Notes: generated by a model not told the origin, from the sequence alone. Counted from the stretch's first letter, positions 18,823 through 28,698 are shown. The stretch: 64,000 nucleotides of DNA from Stanieria cyanosphaera PCC 7437 (GCF_000317575.1 NC_019748.1:1-64000), one strand, 5' to 3'. Program-made: numbers and translations.

Positions 18823-19179
18823 TCAAAATTCCTCTAGCCTGATGCCTGACATTAATGATTGGATTGTCTCCTTGAAAAAGAAATATGAATCCCAAATGAT
18901 ATAACTGTATATTCCAACTACAACAATGACCAGCAGTAACTTAAATTGAGTTAGTTTACCAGTACTAGCGTACGTTAAACAATGTAATAAAAAAGGAGTT
19001 GTTAGATAAAAATAGCCTCCATAGCCAATTGCTATTAATAAAAATTTTAAGTAATCGTTAGGACAATATGTAGAAAATTTCAACCAAATAAATATACCGA
19101 ATATACCTAAAAGAAATTGGATAAAAATACTATTGAAAACAGTAAAAAAAACTATTGTCTTGGGTTGTTTTTTCTGCAT
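18823..19179 (-). CDS. Hypothetical membrane protein
   Basis: A 118-residue protein with about three hydrophobic helices (FNSIFIQFLLGIFGIFIWL; FLLIAIGYGGYFYL; LLLVIVVVGIYSYIIW) and a basic N-terminus (MQKKQPK). I do not recognise a family. It has its own AT-rich upstream region and no evident operon partner. Confidence 0.55.
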   Translation of the reverse strand: MQKKQPKTIVFFTVFNSIFIQFLLGIFGIFIWLKFSTYCPNDYLKFLLIAIGYGGYFYLTTPFLLHCLTYASTGKLTQFKLLLVIVVVGIYSYIIWDSYFFFKETIQSLMSGIRLEEF

Positions 19180-19444
19180 ACAAGCTTTAATAAAGCAAAA
19201 TGTTGTTTGCTATTTTTTTAAATAAGTTTATTTTCAGTAATTGTACATAGAAAAACTTAGACTTTTTTTAAAGAAATCAATAACTTTTTAATAAAAATAT
19301 AAAGAAATAGTTAATTAACTTTTAGGGAAATTTAATCTGGAAGAAACTAAAAACTAATAGTCTTTTCTTTAACAACTTTTTCTAGCTAAAGCAGCAGCAG
19401 CTTTGTTATTTTGAGCATAGACAGTTTTACTTAAATAGTTTCCA

Positions 19445-20254
19445 ATGCTTCACAGTTTTATCCCTCCAGAACGCTATTTTCCCTATCTCACCTGGACAGA
19501 AATTGCAGAGATGCCCGAGCGAGAAAACGTGGTAATTATTCAACCAATCGGTGCGGTTGAACAACATGGTCCTCATCTACCAATTATTGTCGATGCTGCA
19601 ATTAGTATGGGAGTATTAGGTAAAGCTCTTCACCAACTAGATCTAAGTATTCCCGCTTACGCTTTACCTTGTCTTTATTATGGGAAATCTAACGAACATT
19701 GGGATTTTCCTGGCACTATTACTCTGAGTGCAGAAACTTTGTTAGCTGTGATTTGGGAAATGGCAGAAAGTATCTATCGTTCTGGATTTAGGAAACTTGT
19801 GTTAATGAATTCTCACGGTGGACAACCACAAATTATGGAAATCGCAGCTAGAGATATTCATCAAAAATACCCAGATTTTGCAATATTTCCCTTATTTACT
19901 TGGCGAGTACCCCACCTGGCAGCAGAATTATTAACTCCACAAGAGTTAGAGTATGGTATTCATGCTGGAGATGCCGAAACCAGTATCATGCTATCTTTAC
20001 TGCCAGAACAAGTAAAAATGGAACGAGCAGTTAAAGAATACCCTGCCGAACTACCAGAAACAAGTTTATTAAGCATGGAAGGAAAATTACCTTTTGCTTG
20101 GTTAACTAAAGAATTAACGAAAAGTGGTGTGATGGGAGATGCGACAGTAGCGAGTCAAGCCAAAGGCGATCGCATTTTGGCTTCGGTTGCTCAGGGTTGG
20201 GTTAAAGTAATTCAAGATATTTATACATTTCGTCAACCAAATATCTCAAGTTAA
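19445..20254 (+). CDS. Creatininase-family amidohydrolase
   Basis: A 269-residue protein of the creatininase/creatinine amidohydrolase superfamily, a metal-dependent fold that hydrolyses cyclic amides or related bonds. Metal-binding and active-site segments are visible: QPIGAVEQHGPHLPIIVDA near residue 35, NSHGGQPQIM near 120 and GIHAGDAETSIML near 175. The true substrate in cyanobacteria is not evident. It overlaps the convergent RodZ-like gene by 4 bp. Confidence 0.88.
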   Translation: MLHSFIPPERYFPYLTWTEIAEMPERENVVIIQPIGAVEQHGPHLPIIVDAAISMGVLGKALHQLDLSIPAYALPCLYYGKSNEHWDFPGTITLSAETLLAVIWEMAESIYRSGFRKLVLMNSHGGQPQIMEIAARDIHQKYPDFAIFPLFTWRVPHLAAELLTPQELEYGIHAGDAETSIMLSLLPEQVKMERAVKEYPAELPETSLLSMEGKLPFAWLTKELTKSGVMGDATVASQAKGDRILASVAQGWVKVIQDIYTFRQPNISS

Positions 20255-21051
20255 ATTTCCCTATTTTTATAAGTTACTTCTTGTACTTGCCCAGGCTGTC
20301 CTAAGATTTTTTTCTGTCCGTCATTAAAAGTAACCACTACTCCCCCTGCATTACCTGCCCGAAGAGTGATTTGTTCGTTACCTACCCAAGTACGATGAGT
20401 TCCTTTGGGTAAAATACCTTCAAAATCGATTTCGCCATCTACCATTACTTTTAACCAGCAGCGATCTTTTAATGTAATATCTACTACGACCGATTTGTCT
20501 GACTCAGAAACTACTTTAGAAATAGATAGAGATTGATTATTTTGGTTAGTATTTTCAATCGCGACAGAAGAACTATTCGGAATAAGTTCTTTTACTTGAG
20601 TATTTTGAACAATAGTAGGACGTTCAACTAATCCAGTAATAATACCTAAAGATGCTCCTATGACCGCAATGTAGAGTAAATATAAATGCGTCGAACGTAA
20701 CTGAAAAGGAAACAAAGACCTTCCCCAGAAGGATTTACGCTTGACAACGGACTTAGGAGGAGCAAACACTCCACGCTTTGGCGAAGTCGGAATCGTCGTT
20801 AGATCAAGATCTATTTCAGCATGAATCGTGGCAGCAAATTTTTTAACCAAAGCTTGAATATAAATAGGTTCTGGTAATTCTTGAACATCGCCAGACTCAA
20901 TCGCTTTTAATATACGAATTGAGATTAGAGTTTGAGATGAAATTGTTTCCAAAGATACTCCTCGTTCGAGTCGAATTGCTTGTAATTCGGCTCCAATTTT
21001 TTTTAGCTTTTTTTGTTGCTCTATCTGAATATTTGTGTTATCTTGCTTCAT
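20251..21051 (-). CDS. RodZ-like helix-turn-helix membrane protein (DUF4115)
   Basis: A 266-residue protein: N-terminal Xre-type HTH ([37 protein letters not shown]), a basic stretch, one membrane helix ([20 protein letters not shown], ~125-145), a linker, then the DUF4115 domain ([35 protein letters not shown]). This is the RodZ architecture; RodZ links the cell-shape protein MreB to the membrane. Coccoid cyanobacteria keep such proteins, so a shape role is plausible but unproven. Its ATG overlaps the stop of the upstream pseudouridine synthase gene by 4 bp, so the two are co-translated. Confidence 0.85.
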   Translation of the reverse strand: MKQDNTNIQIEQQKKLKKIGAELQAIRLERGVSLETISSQTLISIRILKAIESGDVQELPEPIYIQALVKKFAATIHAEIDLDLTTIPTSPKRGVFAPPKSVVKRKSFWGRSLFPFQLRSTHLYLLYIAVIGASLGIITGLVERPTIVQNTQVKELIPNSSSVAIENTNQNNQSLSISKVVSESDKSVVVDITLKDRCWLKVMVDGEIDFEGILPKGTHRTWVGNEQITLRAGNAGGVVVTFNDGQKKILGQPGQVQEVTYKNREI

Positions 21052-21839
21052 GAACTGCGCTCCTGCTTTAGTGCAGCTAAATTGTTAGAGTTGGAATCAA
21101 TTGTTTTTTTGAGAAAGGCAACTTCTTTTTTTTGCAGATATCGATAATTACCTGGCAATAGCATAGGTTGTTTAGGAAGCTGTAAGCTGATCTCTCCAAT
21201 AGCTGTTCGATGCAGTTTAAGCACTTGATATCCTAATTGCTCTGCAATTCTGCGTATTTGACGATTGCGACCTTCAGTGAGAATAATCTCGAGCAAGGTG
21301 TTTTCGGCGTTTTGCTTGACTACTCTAACTTGAGCAGGCAAAGTCTTCCTGCCAGATAGATAGATACCTCTGCGCCAAAGATTTAATTCGGCGTCAGTAG
21401 GATGTCCATCAATCCAAACTAAGTAAGTTTTTGGCAGGTGATAACGTGGATGTGTGAGGGTAAGAGTTAAATCGCCATCATTAGTTAACAGTAAAGCACC
21501 AGAGGAGTTAAGATCGAGTCTTCCAACTGGGTATATTCCCTGTCCTTCTTTTAGTGTAGCAGGTAGTAGATCGAGAACGGTAGTTCTATTTTGCGGGTCA
21601 TTACAAGTTGAAACAACTCCAGCAGGTTTATTTAACAATAGGTAAACTAAGTCAGGACGATTAACAGGTTTAATTTTGCGACCATCTACTTCTAATCGAT
21701 CTACTTTTAAATTTACTTTGTCCCCCAGTTTGACTACTTTACCGTTAAGACTAACTCGTCCAGCTAAAATCATTTTCTCTGCTTGACGACGAGAAGCAAT
21801 TCCCCATTGAGATAATATTTTCTGGACTCGTTCTGTCAT
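21048..21839 (-). CDS. Pseudouridine synthase, RsuA/RluB family
   Basis: Converts uridine to pseudouridine in ribosomal RNA. An N-terminal S4 RNA-binding domain ([34 protein letters not shown]) precedes the catalytic domain with the Asp motif [17 protein letters not shown] and the C-terminal [17 protein letters not shown] start at the ATG of MTERVQKIL (21839). An ATG 93 nt upstream exists but would add a membrane-like stretch foreign to the family. The product is about 263 residues. It forms an overlapping pair with the RodZ-like gene. Confidence 0.92.
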   Translation of the reverse strand: MTERVQKILSQWGIASRRQAEKMILAGRVSLNGKVVKLGDKVNLKVDRLEVDGRKIKPVNRPDLVYLLLNKPAGVVSTCNDPQNRTTVLDLLPATLKEGQGIYPVGRLDLNSSGALLLTNDGDLTLTLTHPRYHLPKTYLVWIDGHPTDAELNLWRRGIYLSGRKTLPAQVRVVKQNAENTLLEIILTEGRNRQIRRIAEQLGYQVLKLHRTAIGEISLQLPKQPMLLPGNYRYLQKKEVAFLKKTIDSNSNNLAALKQERSS

Positions 21840-22011
21840 GGTTAAGGATTCTCCTACTAAGCGCGTAAATATAAATATTACAAAAAGACACTTATCTCTG
21901 ATTTTGGGGAATCTACTTAATATATTTCCCAAAAATCCGATAAACTTAACAGTCTAAGCAAAAGAATGTCAGGAAATTATAAGTTTTACTACAGAGTGAT
22001 TTAGATATTTA

Positions 22012-22731
22012 ATGATTAGTAAAGTACTTTCCACAGCAGTAAGTTTATGGCTGAGATCCCAAGTAGAACGAATAGAAGAGTTAAAACTAGAAATTATTGG
22101 TAATAATCGGCAAATTTTGCAGGGCTATATTCCTAAAGTTTTGTTTTATAGTAATAGTGCAGTTTATCAAGGACTCCATTTACGTCAAGTTCAGCTACAA
22201 GCAGTAAATATAAAAATCAATTTAGCCGAAATCCTCAAAGGGAAACCATTAAAATTACTTGAACCAATTCCAGTCACCGGCAAAGTATTATTATCAGCAA
22301 CTGATTTAAATGCTTCTTTAACATCCAGTTTGCTTTTAGATGGTTTGAGAGATGTATTGATTAATTTATTGAAGTCTCAAGAAATCGCTCCTTCCTCTGT
22401 CAATCTAGATGATTATCAAATTAGCTGGCAGAATATCGCTTTATTAGACCAAAAAATAATGATTGAGGGATGTGTTTGCGATCTCGGCAAAGCCGAGGCG
22501 CGTAGCGATCGCCACGGAAAAGTCAATCCTCTAAGTATATCTACTAGTTTGCAATTAGCTAATTGTCATACTTTATTATTGTCGCCTTTTGTAGTTGCAG
22601 GATTACCAGAACTACAAGTAATTCAATCTCAGTCTCTGGAGATTGATTTAGGGGAAGAAGTAGTCATTGAACATTTAGAGCTTGTCTGGGAAAGTTTGAC
22701 TTGTGTAGGTAGTTTAACAGTTATGCCTTAG
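22012..22731 (+). CDS. DUF2993 (LmeA-like) family protein
   Basis: A 239-residue protein with the DUF2993 pattern: amphipathic N-terminus (MISKVLSTAVSLWLRSQ), then VYQGLHLRQVQLQAVNIKI and GKVLLSATDLNASLTSSLLL. Characterised actinobacterial members (LmeA) bind acidic phospholipids. Cyanobacterial ones are unassigned. A short GC-rich block with a HIP1 site (22485-22515) is embedded in frame (AEARSDRHGK), apparently an insertion tolerated by the protein. Confidence 0.8.
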   Translation: MISKVLSTAVSLWLRSQVERIEELKLEIIGNNRQILQGYIPKVLFYSNSAVYQGLHLRQVQLQAVNIKINLAEILKGKPLKLLEPIPVTGKVLLSATDLNASLTSSLLLDGLRDVLINLLKSQEIAPSSVNLDDYQISWQNIALLDQKIMIEGCVCDLGKAEARSDRHGKVNPLSISTSLQLANCHTLLLSPFVVAGLPELQVIQSQSLEIDLGEEVVIEHLELVWESLTCVGSLTVMP

Positions 22732-23114
22732 TACTCTGTTGATTTAGATTTAAAAATAATTGCCAACGTGAGTGTGGGATATGTCCCAATACTACGTCAA
22801 TAATAAAATACTTTTTAGCCTTTTGTGCGATCGCTGTTGAGTTCAATTTTTTTATGACATAAATTAAGACGATTGTAGTACTTAAAAACTACCAACTTCA
22901 ATTAATTCACCTCACCTGGTTGAATCATCAATCACGTACTTGTGGGATTAATGGCAATTTTAAGAATGTACTTAATCTGCGAATAAAGCAGTTTATTTTT
23001 TAGGGGAAAAATTAATCCCGACAAAAATAGTCGGGTATGTTTGACTCGTATTTTTACCTGTGATACTATCGAAGCCACTGTTGACGGAATTAATTAAATT
23101 AGGAATATTTAGTC
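22732..23114. other. Intergenic region upstream of thrC
   Basis: No gene is visible. AT-rich, with one HIP1-like site near 22830. A hairpin-capable segment near 23015-23030 (CCCGACAAAAATAGTCGGG) could be a terminator or attenuator upstream of thrC, but no leader peptide rich in Thr or Ile codons is visible. Confidence 0.4.
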
Positions 23115-24419
23115 ATGACTCAGGCGATCGATACTAAACCTTCATGTTTTACACCCACCTTCACCAAGTTAGTTTCCAAAGAAGGTGGGGTTGAATATCC
23201 ACTAGAAGCTTTAAATGTTTGTGAAGAAACCTTTTCTCCTTTAGAAGTTGCTTACGACTATGATGCAATTCGTCGTCAAGTCAGCCGCGAAACCATTCAA
23301 GCTGGTCCAAACTCAATTTGGCGTTATAAAGCTTTTTTACCCGTAGCTAGCGAAAACCCCATTGATGTCGGCACGGGAATGACTCCTTTAGTTAAGTCCA
23401 ATCGTTTAGCTCGTCGCCTGGGTCTAAAAAATCTCTACATTAAAAATGATGCCGTCAATATGCCTACCCTGAGTTTTAAAGATAGGGTAGTCTCAGTTGC
23501 GCTCACTCGTGCTAAAGAATTAGGTTTTACCACCGTTTCTTGTGCTAGTACTGGTAATCTAGCAAATTCCACTGCTGCGATCGCTGCTCATGCTGGTTTA
23601 GACTGCTGCGTTTTCATTCCTGCTGATTTGGAAGCTGGCAAGGTTTTGGGTACACTGATATACAACCCTACAGTAATGGCAGTCAAAGGTAACTACGATC
23701 AAGTAAACCGTCTTTGCTCAGAAGTTGGTAACACTTATGGTTGGGGATTTGTTAATATCAATCTTCGTCCTTACTATTCAGAAGGTTCTAAAACCCTTGG
23801 TTTTGAAGTTGCCGAACAATTAGGTTGGAAGTTACCAGATCATATTGTTGCACCTTTAGCTTCTGGTTCTTTGTATACTAAAATTTATAAAGGTTTCCAA
23901 GAGTTCGTTAAAGTTGGATTGGTTGAAGATAAACCAGTTCGTTTCAGTGGCGCACAAGCAGAAGGTTGTTCTCCGATTGCTCAAGCTTTTAAAGAAGCAA
24001 GAGATTTTGTTGCACCAGTAAGACCTAATACTATTGCTAAATCAATTGCAATTGGTAACCCTGCTGATGGTATCTATGCTTTAGAAGTTGCTCGCAAAAC
24101 CAACGGTAATATTGAATCAGTTAATGATGCTGAAATTATTGAAGGAATCAAACTGTTAGCTGAAACCGAAGGCATCTTTACTGAAACTGCTGGCGGTACT
24201 ACTATTGCAGTCCTCAAAAAATTAGTAGAAGCAGGTAAAATCGACCCTGAAGAAACTACAGTAGTTTATATTACTGGTAATGGACTCAAGACTCAAGAAG
24301 CAGTCCAAGGTTATATTGGCGAACCTTTACTAATCGAACCTAAACTAGATAGCTTCGAGCGTGCGCTAGAACGTTCTCGTACTCTCGAACGCCTCGAATG
24401 GCAACAAGTTAGTGTTTAA
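23115..24419 (+). CDS. thrC: Threonine synthase
   Basis: Converts O-phosphohomoserine to threonine with pyridoxal phosphate. The 434-residue protein has the PLP-lysine segment TLSFKDRVVSVAL (~residue 123), the SCASTGNLANSTAAIAAHAG phosphate-binding loop, GSLYTKIYKGFQE and the C-terminal AGGTTIAVLKKL plus VVYITGNGLKT. This is the longer threonine synthase class with an N-terminal YPLEALNVCEETFSPLE segment. A MoaD-type sulfur carrier gene follows 48 bp downstream, probably on the same mRNA. Confidence 0.96.
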   Translation: MTQAIDTKPSCFTPTFTKLVSKEGGVEYPLEALNVCEETFSPLEVAYDYDAIRRQVSRETIQAGPNSIWRYKAFLPVASENPIDVGTGMTPLVKSNRLARRLGLKNLYIKNDAVNMPTLSFKDRVVSVALTRAKELGFTTVSCASTGNLANSTAAIAAHAGLDCCVFIPADLEAGKVLGTLIYNPTVMAVKGNYDQVNRLCSEVGNTYGWGFVNINLRPYYSEGSKTLGFEVAEQLGWKLPDHIVAPLASGSLYTKIYKGFQEFVKVGLVEDKPVRFSGAQAEGCSPIAQAFKEARDFVAPVRPNTIAKSIAIGNPADGIYALEVARKTNGNIESVNDAEIIEGIKLLAETEGIFTETAGGTTIAVLKKLVEAGKIDPEETTVVYITGNGLKTQEAVQGYIGEPLLIEPKLDSFERALERSRTLERLEWQQVSV

Positions 24420-24467
24420 TTTTAAATTTCTCTATTTTCTTTTTTCTGATTTGTTTTGTAGTTAACT

Positions 24468-24743
24468 ATGGCTGTAAAAGTATTAATTCCCACTCCCTTA
24501 CAAAAATTCACTAACAATCAAGCAACTCTTGAATGTGGTGGTAGCAGTATTAGCGAACTGATCGATGCGCTAGAAAATAACTGTCCAGGAATCAAAGCTC
24601 GTATTTGTGATGAAACTGGTCAACCTCGACGCTTTTTAAACCTTTATGTTAATAGCGAAGATATTCGTTTCTTAGAAGGAACTAATACCACTTTAGCGGA
24701 TGGAGATGAAGTAAGTATTGTTCCTGCAGTAGCTGGAGGCTAA
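24468..24743 (+). CDS. MoaD/ThiS-family sulfur carrier protein
   Basis: A 91-residue ubiquitin-fold protein ending in the Gly-Gly tail (VAGG) that is adenylated and thiocarboxylated in this family. [16 protein letters not shown] and [16 protein letters not shown] are diagnostic. Co-location with a PLP enzyme recalls mycobacterial CysO-CysM, where the carrier feeds sulfur to an amino-acid synthase; here the neighbour is threonine synthase, so that role is only a suggestion. A strong hairpin terminator follows. Confidence 0.88.
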   Translation: MAVKVLIPTPLQKFTNNQATLECGGSSISELIDALENNCPGIKARICDETGQPRRFLNLYVNSEDIRFLEGTNTTLADGDEVSIVPAVAGG

Positions 24744-24778
24744 ATTATTTTTCTTAAGTTTAATAATTCCGTAACAGC

Positions 24779-24807
24779 AAGGTGGGTTAATAACCCGCCT
24801 TTTTTTG
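24779..24807 (+). terminator. Intrinsic terminator of thrC-moaD
   Basis: The inverted repeat AAGGTGGGTTA / TAACCCGCCTT is followed by seven T, 36 bp after the sulfur-carrier stop. A classic Rho-independent shape. Confidence 0.88.
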
Positions 24808-24919
24808 GTTGATTGTTCTTTCCAATACAAAAAGTTTTGTAATAATTCGTTATCTTAGGTTTGATAAATAACGCTAGCTAGCATATAAAAAAAATAGGCT
24901 TTTATTTTATACCTATAAT

Positions 24920-25468
24920 TTGAATCTTCCTACTTGGATTACTTTATCCCGTTTACTGGGATTACCTGTGCTGCTCTATTTGTTGCAAGACCCTTCTTCA
25001 GAGCAACGGCTTTATGCAATGTTGATTTTTTTAGTAGCAGCAGGAACGGATTGGGTAGATGGTTATCTGGCCCGTAAATTAGATTTAGTTACAGAATTAG
25101 GCAAGTTTCTCGATCCCTTAGTCGATAAATTGCTGGTTTTAGGGACAATGTTGGCTTTAATTGAGCTACAACAAATACCAGCTTGGGGAGTCTGTTTAAT
25201 CTTAGCTAGAGAATTAGCGATCGCAGGATGGCGGATTAATCCCAACTTAACAGGTAGCAGCACTATTCAAGGAGCCAACCTTTGGGGAAAGTTAAAAACT
25301 GTCAGTCAAATAATTGCGATCGCATTGTTAATTTCACCTTGGTCTGAAACTTGGCGAATTCTTTCCTTGACTGCTTTTTGGTTATGTGTAAGTTTGACTT
25401 TGATTTCTGGCGTAATTTATATTTTGCCACCACCAGAACAAGTAAAAAGCGCGCAGCGTCCTGAGTGA
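24920..25468 (+). CDS. pgsA: CDP-diacylglycerol-glycerol-3-phosphate 3-phosphatidyltransferase
   Basis: Makes phosphatidylglycerol phosphate, the first committed step to phosphatidylglycerol, an essential thylakoid lipid. The CDP-alcohol phosphotransferase motif is intact: DWVDGYLARKLDLVTELGKF then LDPLVDK, i.e. DG-x2-AR-x8-G-x3-D-x3-D. Four or five membrane helices are visible in 182 residues. The start codon appears to be TTG at 24920 (MNLPTWITLSRLLGLPV). The family N-terminus matches exactly there and no ATG is available upstream in frame. The C-terminus runs into a small GC-rich repeat (25448-25480). Confidence 0.92.
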   Translation: MNLPTWITLSRLLGLPVLLYLLQDPSSEQRLYAMLIFLVAAGTDWVDGYLARKLDLVTELGKFLDPLVDKLLVLGTMLALIELQQIPAWGVCLILARELAIAGWRINPNLTGSSTIQGANLWGKLKTVSQIIAIALLISPWSETWRILSLTAFWLCVSLTLISGVIYILPPPEQVKSAQRPE

Positions 25469-25563
25469 GCGCGAAGGATCAAAGTAAAAAGTTTTTTACT
25501 ACTAATTAAACCGATTTGATGTGAACTCTTCATAAATCTAAACAGAAACAAATAAAAATATTG

Positions 25564-25587
25564 AGGTGCAATTAAACAATTGCACCT
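25564..25587 (-). terminator. Intrinsic terminator of the 25623-26282 gene
   Basis: A perfect 10-bp stem AGGTGCAATT / AATTGCACCT with a four-base loop. In the minus direction it is followed by an AT-rich tail ending in TTTTT, 36 bp beyond the stop of the membrane-protein gene. Confidence 0.7.
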
Positions 25588-25622
25588 AGTCTTGATCTTT
25601 TAAGTGAGAGTTTTCTTGCTAA

Positions 25623-26282
25623 TTATCTTCCCATTCCGACTGGATTATCTGGTCGGTGAGGAGGTACAGTAGTAGTACGCACTGTTCTAGATTTTCTTGC
25701 TCCTACAGAAGCTCCAATTAAAGAAGCAGCTAAACCAAGTAAAGAACCGATAATAAATGACCAAGCTGCTCTTGCGGAATAACCAGCAAGCTCACGAGCT
25801 TGATTAGGAGAAATATTTGGAGGTTGATTAGGAATATCGACTCCGCCTGGTTGTTGAACTTGGTTTAATAGTTCACCAGCATTAGAAGCTAAGACACCAA
25901 AAGCACCTGAAACCCCGCTAGCAAGTAACCAAGCACTAATAGCTAAAGTTGTTGCCCACAGAATCAACCCATGTAAAAGGGCAGTTTTGCTATTCATGGG
26001 ACTACAGGTATTGGCAGCTACCCAACTTCCTAAGAATAGGGCAATTAACAAGCTAATAATCGACCAAATACCAACACCCCAACCAACTGAATTAGGATCG
26101 CTTCCTTCCGCTCTAGCTGACAAACCAATTGCTACACCTAAAGCACTTAAAATCAGTTGTGTTGCGATCGCAACAACAATTCCAGCAAAAATCGGCCCCC
26201 ATCTAACGCGGTCGCGATCATTAACTACTGTAGCAATAGTAGGTTCAACTACACGATTTTCTAAAGGTTCTGCATAAGACAT
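25623..26282 (-). CDS. Hypothetical multi-pass membrane protein
   Basis: A 219-residue protein. A cytosolic N-terminus ends in RDRVRWGPIFAG, followed by at least four hydrophobic stretches (GIVVAIATQLILSALGVAIG; WSIISLLIALFLGSWVAA; LLHGLILWATTLAISAWLL; SFIIGSLLGLAASLIGASVG). A Pro/Asn-rich periplasmic loop (PNQPPNISPNQ) precedes the last helix. The RWGPIFAG entry is shared by small cyanobacterial and proteobacterial stress-associated membrane proteins, but I know no function. Confidence 0.7.
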   Translation of the reverse strand: MSYAEPLENRVVEPTIATVVNDRDRVRWGPIFAGIVVAIATQLILSALGVAIGLSARAEGSDPNSVGWGVGIWSIISLLIALFLGSWVAANTCSPMNSKTALLHGLILWATTLAISAWLLASGVSGAFGVLASNAGELLNQVQQPGGVDIPNQPPNISPNQARELAGYSARAAWSFIIGSLLGLAASLIGASVGARKSRTVRTTTVPPHRPDNPVGMGR

Positions 26283-27116
26283 AATTATTTTGCTCTCTTT
26301 TTTTAGTTAGGTTAATTTTTTGTAATTTAATCAAGTAATGATCGATAATTTTATAGATATTGAGGTTTTCATATCTCTATCAAACGACATAAAAATATCC
26401 ATAAATTGGTTTAGTTTTATGAAAATAAAGCAAAATAAGCTGTATCTTCTAGCTCATTAGCTTTTTCAACCTTAAAATAGCCAACTGTTAACAAAAAATT
26501 CCAAAAAATCGAGTAACTAAATTTCCTTTTTTAGTATTGTATATCGACAAAAAATAGCTTCATTTAGACGACTTGCTTGAATTAATTTAATTTAACTATT
26601 TAAGTAAAAGGGTTTTTAAACACTATTTTTTTTGACTTACTGAGGTTAATTATTTGTTATAAAACAATAAACATTAATAGTGATCCCGATAATTTAAATT
26701 AAATAAAAAAGTATTGCAATTCCTTTTTATCTCAATTAATAGATTGTTTTTATCTACTAAAAGTAAAATTAATTAAACTACACAACAAACTCTTAACAAT
26801 TTTTTTTTAAAATCTTTGTAAATTTGAGTAAATTGCTGTCTTTAGAAATTTTTATACTTTAGCAAGATAAAATAAACCTATCAAGCAGGTCAGTTTCTTA
26901 ATTCGGATTGTGCGTGAATAAAAAATTGTTTTATTGCATGATAAATTGAGCTAATTGCATTCAATACGAAATTCGATTACCGTAGTTAAAGGCTTTAATT
27001 AGGAATCAATACTTCTGTCTCCATCTTCCTGCCTCGATGCGCTTGATCTTGGGTTTAAGGATTGTATATAAACAGGATTTAGGATAAATTGTCATAAATA
27101 AAAGGGTAATCAAAAA
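26283..27116. other. Long AT-rich intergenic region
   Basis: I find no coding frame, RNA gene or repeat family in these 834 bases. The sequence is strongly A+T-rich with frequent TTAATT runs. The last ~120 bases form the upstream region of the ABC permease gene. Its length would allow an untranslated RNA but nothing specific supports one. Confidence 0.5.
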
Positions 27117-27929
27117 TTGCAAATATATTCTTGGCACAAACTATTAATTTTACTGCTATTAATTCTCGGCGCAATTATAGTTTTATTGCCTTTAGGTATA
27201 GTCTTAATAACTTCCTTGGCATCCTCTGACGTAATTCCAGGAACAGCTTCTACTACTTATACTTGGACTAATTATCAAGAAGCTTGGCAACGAGGTAAAT
27301 TTTTATTAGCTTTTACTAATTCAACTATTGTGGCTTTAGCGGTCACTGCGGGGCAAATTTTTACTTCTGCTTTAGCTGGTTATGCGTTGGCAAGATTAAA
27401 GTTTAAAGGAAAAGAGGCAATTTTATTATTAATTTTAGCTACTTTAGTTATTCCTTTTCAATTATTAGTAATTCCCATCTTTGTCGTCTTAAAGTGGGGA
27501 CATTTGATTAATACTTATTGGGCATTAATTTTACCAACTGCTGCAAATGGTTTTGGTATTTTTTTAATGCGACAATATTTTGTAACCATTCCTGTAGAAT
27601 TAGAAGAAGCAGCCATGCTAGATGGAGCAAATCGCTGGCAAATCTTAACAAAAATTATGTTACCTTTATCTCGTCCTGCTTTGGTAACACTTTTTTTATT
27701 TACTTTTATTGGCGAGTGGAATGATTTATTCAAGCCTTTAGTATTTACTACTCGTCCAGAATTAAGAACAGTGCAATTAGCTTTAGCCGAATTTCAAGAA
27801 GAGTTTACCAACAGTTGGCCATTGTTAATGGCAGCAGTAGTAATTGCAACTATTCCAGTAATCTTATTATTTTTACTTGGTCAGCGTCAATTTATTCAAG
27901 GGATTGGTACAACGGGGATTAAAAATTAA
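27117..27929 (+). CDS. Carbohydrate ABC transporter permease (MalG/UgpE type)
   Basis: A 270-residue inner-membrane permease of the CUT1 sugar-uptake class. Six hydrophobic helices are present, and the EAA loop that docks the ATPase reads EEAAMLDGANRWQILTKIML-P. ARLKFKGKEAILLLIL and GEWNDLFKPLVFTT are family landmarks. The start is probably TTG at 27117 (MQIYSWHKLLILL); no ATG precedes the first helix. The partner permease, binding protein and ATPase are absent here, so it must assemble with components encoded elsewhere, as is common in cyanobacteria with a shared ATPase. Confidence 0.88.
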   Translation: MQIYSWHKLLILLLLILGAIIVLLPLGIVLITSLASSDVIPGTASTTYTWTNYQEAWQRGKFLLAFTNSTIVALAVTAGQIFTSALAGYALARLKFKGKEAILLLILATLVIPFQLLVIPIFVVLKWGHLINTYWALILPTAANGFGIFLMRQYFVTIPVELEEAAMLDGANRWQILTKIMLPLSRPALVTLFLFTFIGEWNDLFKPLVFTTRPELRTVQLALAEFQEEFTNSWPLLMAAVVIATIPVILLFLLGQRQFIQGIGTTGIKN

Positions 27930-27930
27930 A

Positions 27931-28698
27931 CTATTGTTTTCTATCAGGATGCCCAAACCAGGAGCGGACGCGATCGCTGTATTTGTTTTGAAGTAGTTGT
28001 TCTACATCTTGCATATCACCATTTACAGCTACCCAATCATTAAGATCAGGAAATTCGCGTTGACAATTTTCACATTTTTTGTCACTGTAAAAACGAATCG
28101 GACACCAAAAAGATTCTACATTTCGCAACATTTCCGCTCCCAAAGCGTATACTCCCGTCATCCAGTCGCAATAAAGACACCAAATTAGGTCATGTCCTAC
28201 TAATCCTTGAAATTTATGACGGCTGACGTTAATCCAATCACTATGTTTGTAGTTAGGAAATCCTAATGCCCAAATCAAAATGGGATATACAGTAACCTGA
28301 GCAAGACGAATCAAACAAAATGCTGGTACAACGATAATTGTTGACCACAAGGCAATGTGATTGCGCCACCAACCAATTTGCTGATTGAGAAAGCTAACTA
28401 TTCGAGGTCCTCTAACAACATTGCGATGAACTAGTTCATGAACAAAAATCCACAGTTGCATCGTTGCAATTTGAACTGCTACAGCAGTCATGATTCCCCA
28501 TATTCCGCCCCATAAAGCACCAATCAACCAAGGTATCCACAGCATTAGTGAAACAAGCAAGTCCAGTCCTGGTGCTTTCGTAATAGCTTCGATCAAATTT
28601 TTACCGAATAAACCTAAATTTGGCACGAATGTCAAACATAGAATGAGAGTAATTTCTAGGCTGAAAGTTACTAAGGCAACTATCGTAAGTGCATTCAT
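27931..28698 (-). CDS. Hypothetical membrane protein with HELVH motif and paired cysteines
   Basis: A 255-residue protein. Its first ~150 residues are membrane helices. One contains IFVHELVHRNVV (~residue 87), which has the HExxH spacing of zinc metallopeptidases. The cytosolic second half has CLYCDW and KKCENCQREFPDL, which could bind a metal, and ends HPDRKQ. I do not recognise the family, and without a third metal ligand I would not call it a protease. It converges with the permease gene, stops 1 bp apart. Confidence 0.65.
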   Translation of the reverse strand: MNALTIVALVTFSLEITLILCLTFVPNLGLFGKNLIEAITKAPGLDLLVSLMLWIPWLIGALWGGIWGIMTAVAVQIATMQLWIFVHELVHRNVVRGPRIVSFLNQQIGWWRNHIALWSTIIVVPAFCLIRLAQVTVYPILIWALGFPNYKHSDWINVSRHKFQGLVGHDLIWCLYCDWMTGVYALGAEMLRNVESFWCPIRFYSDKKCENCQREFPDLNDWVAVNGDMQDVEQLLQNKYSDRVRSWFGHPDRKQ

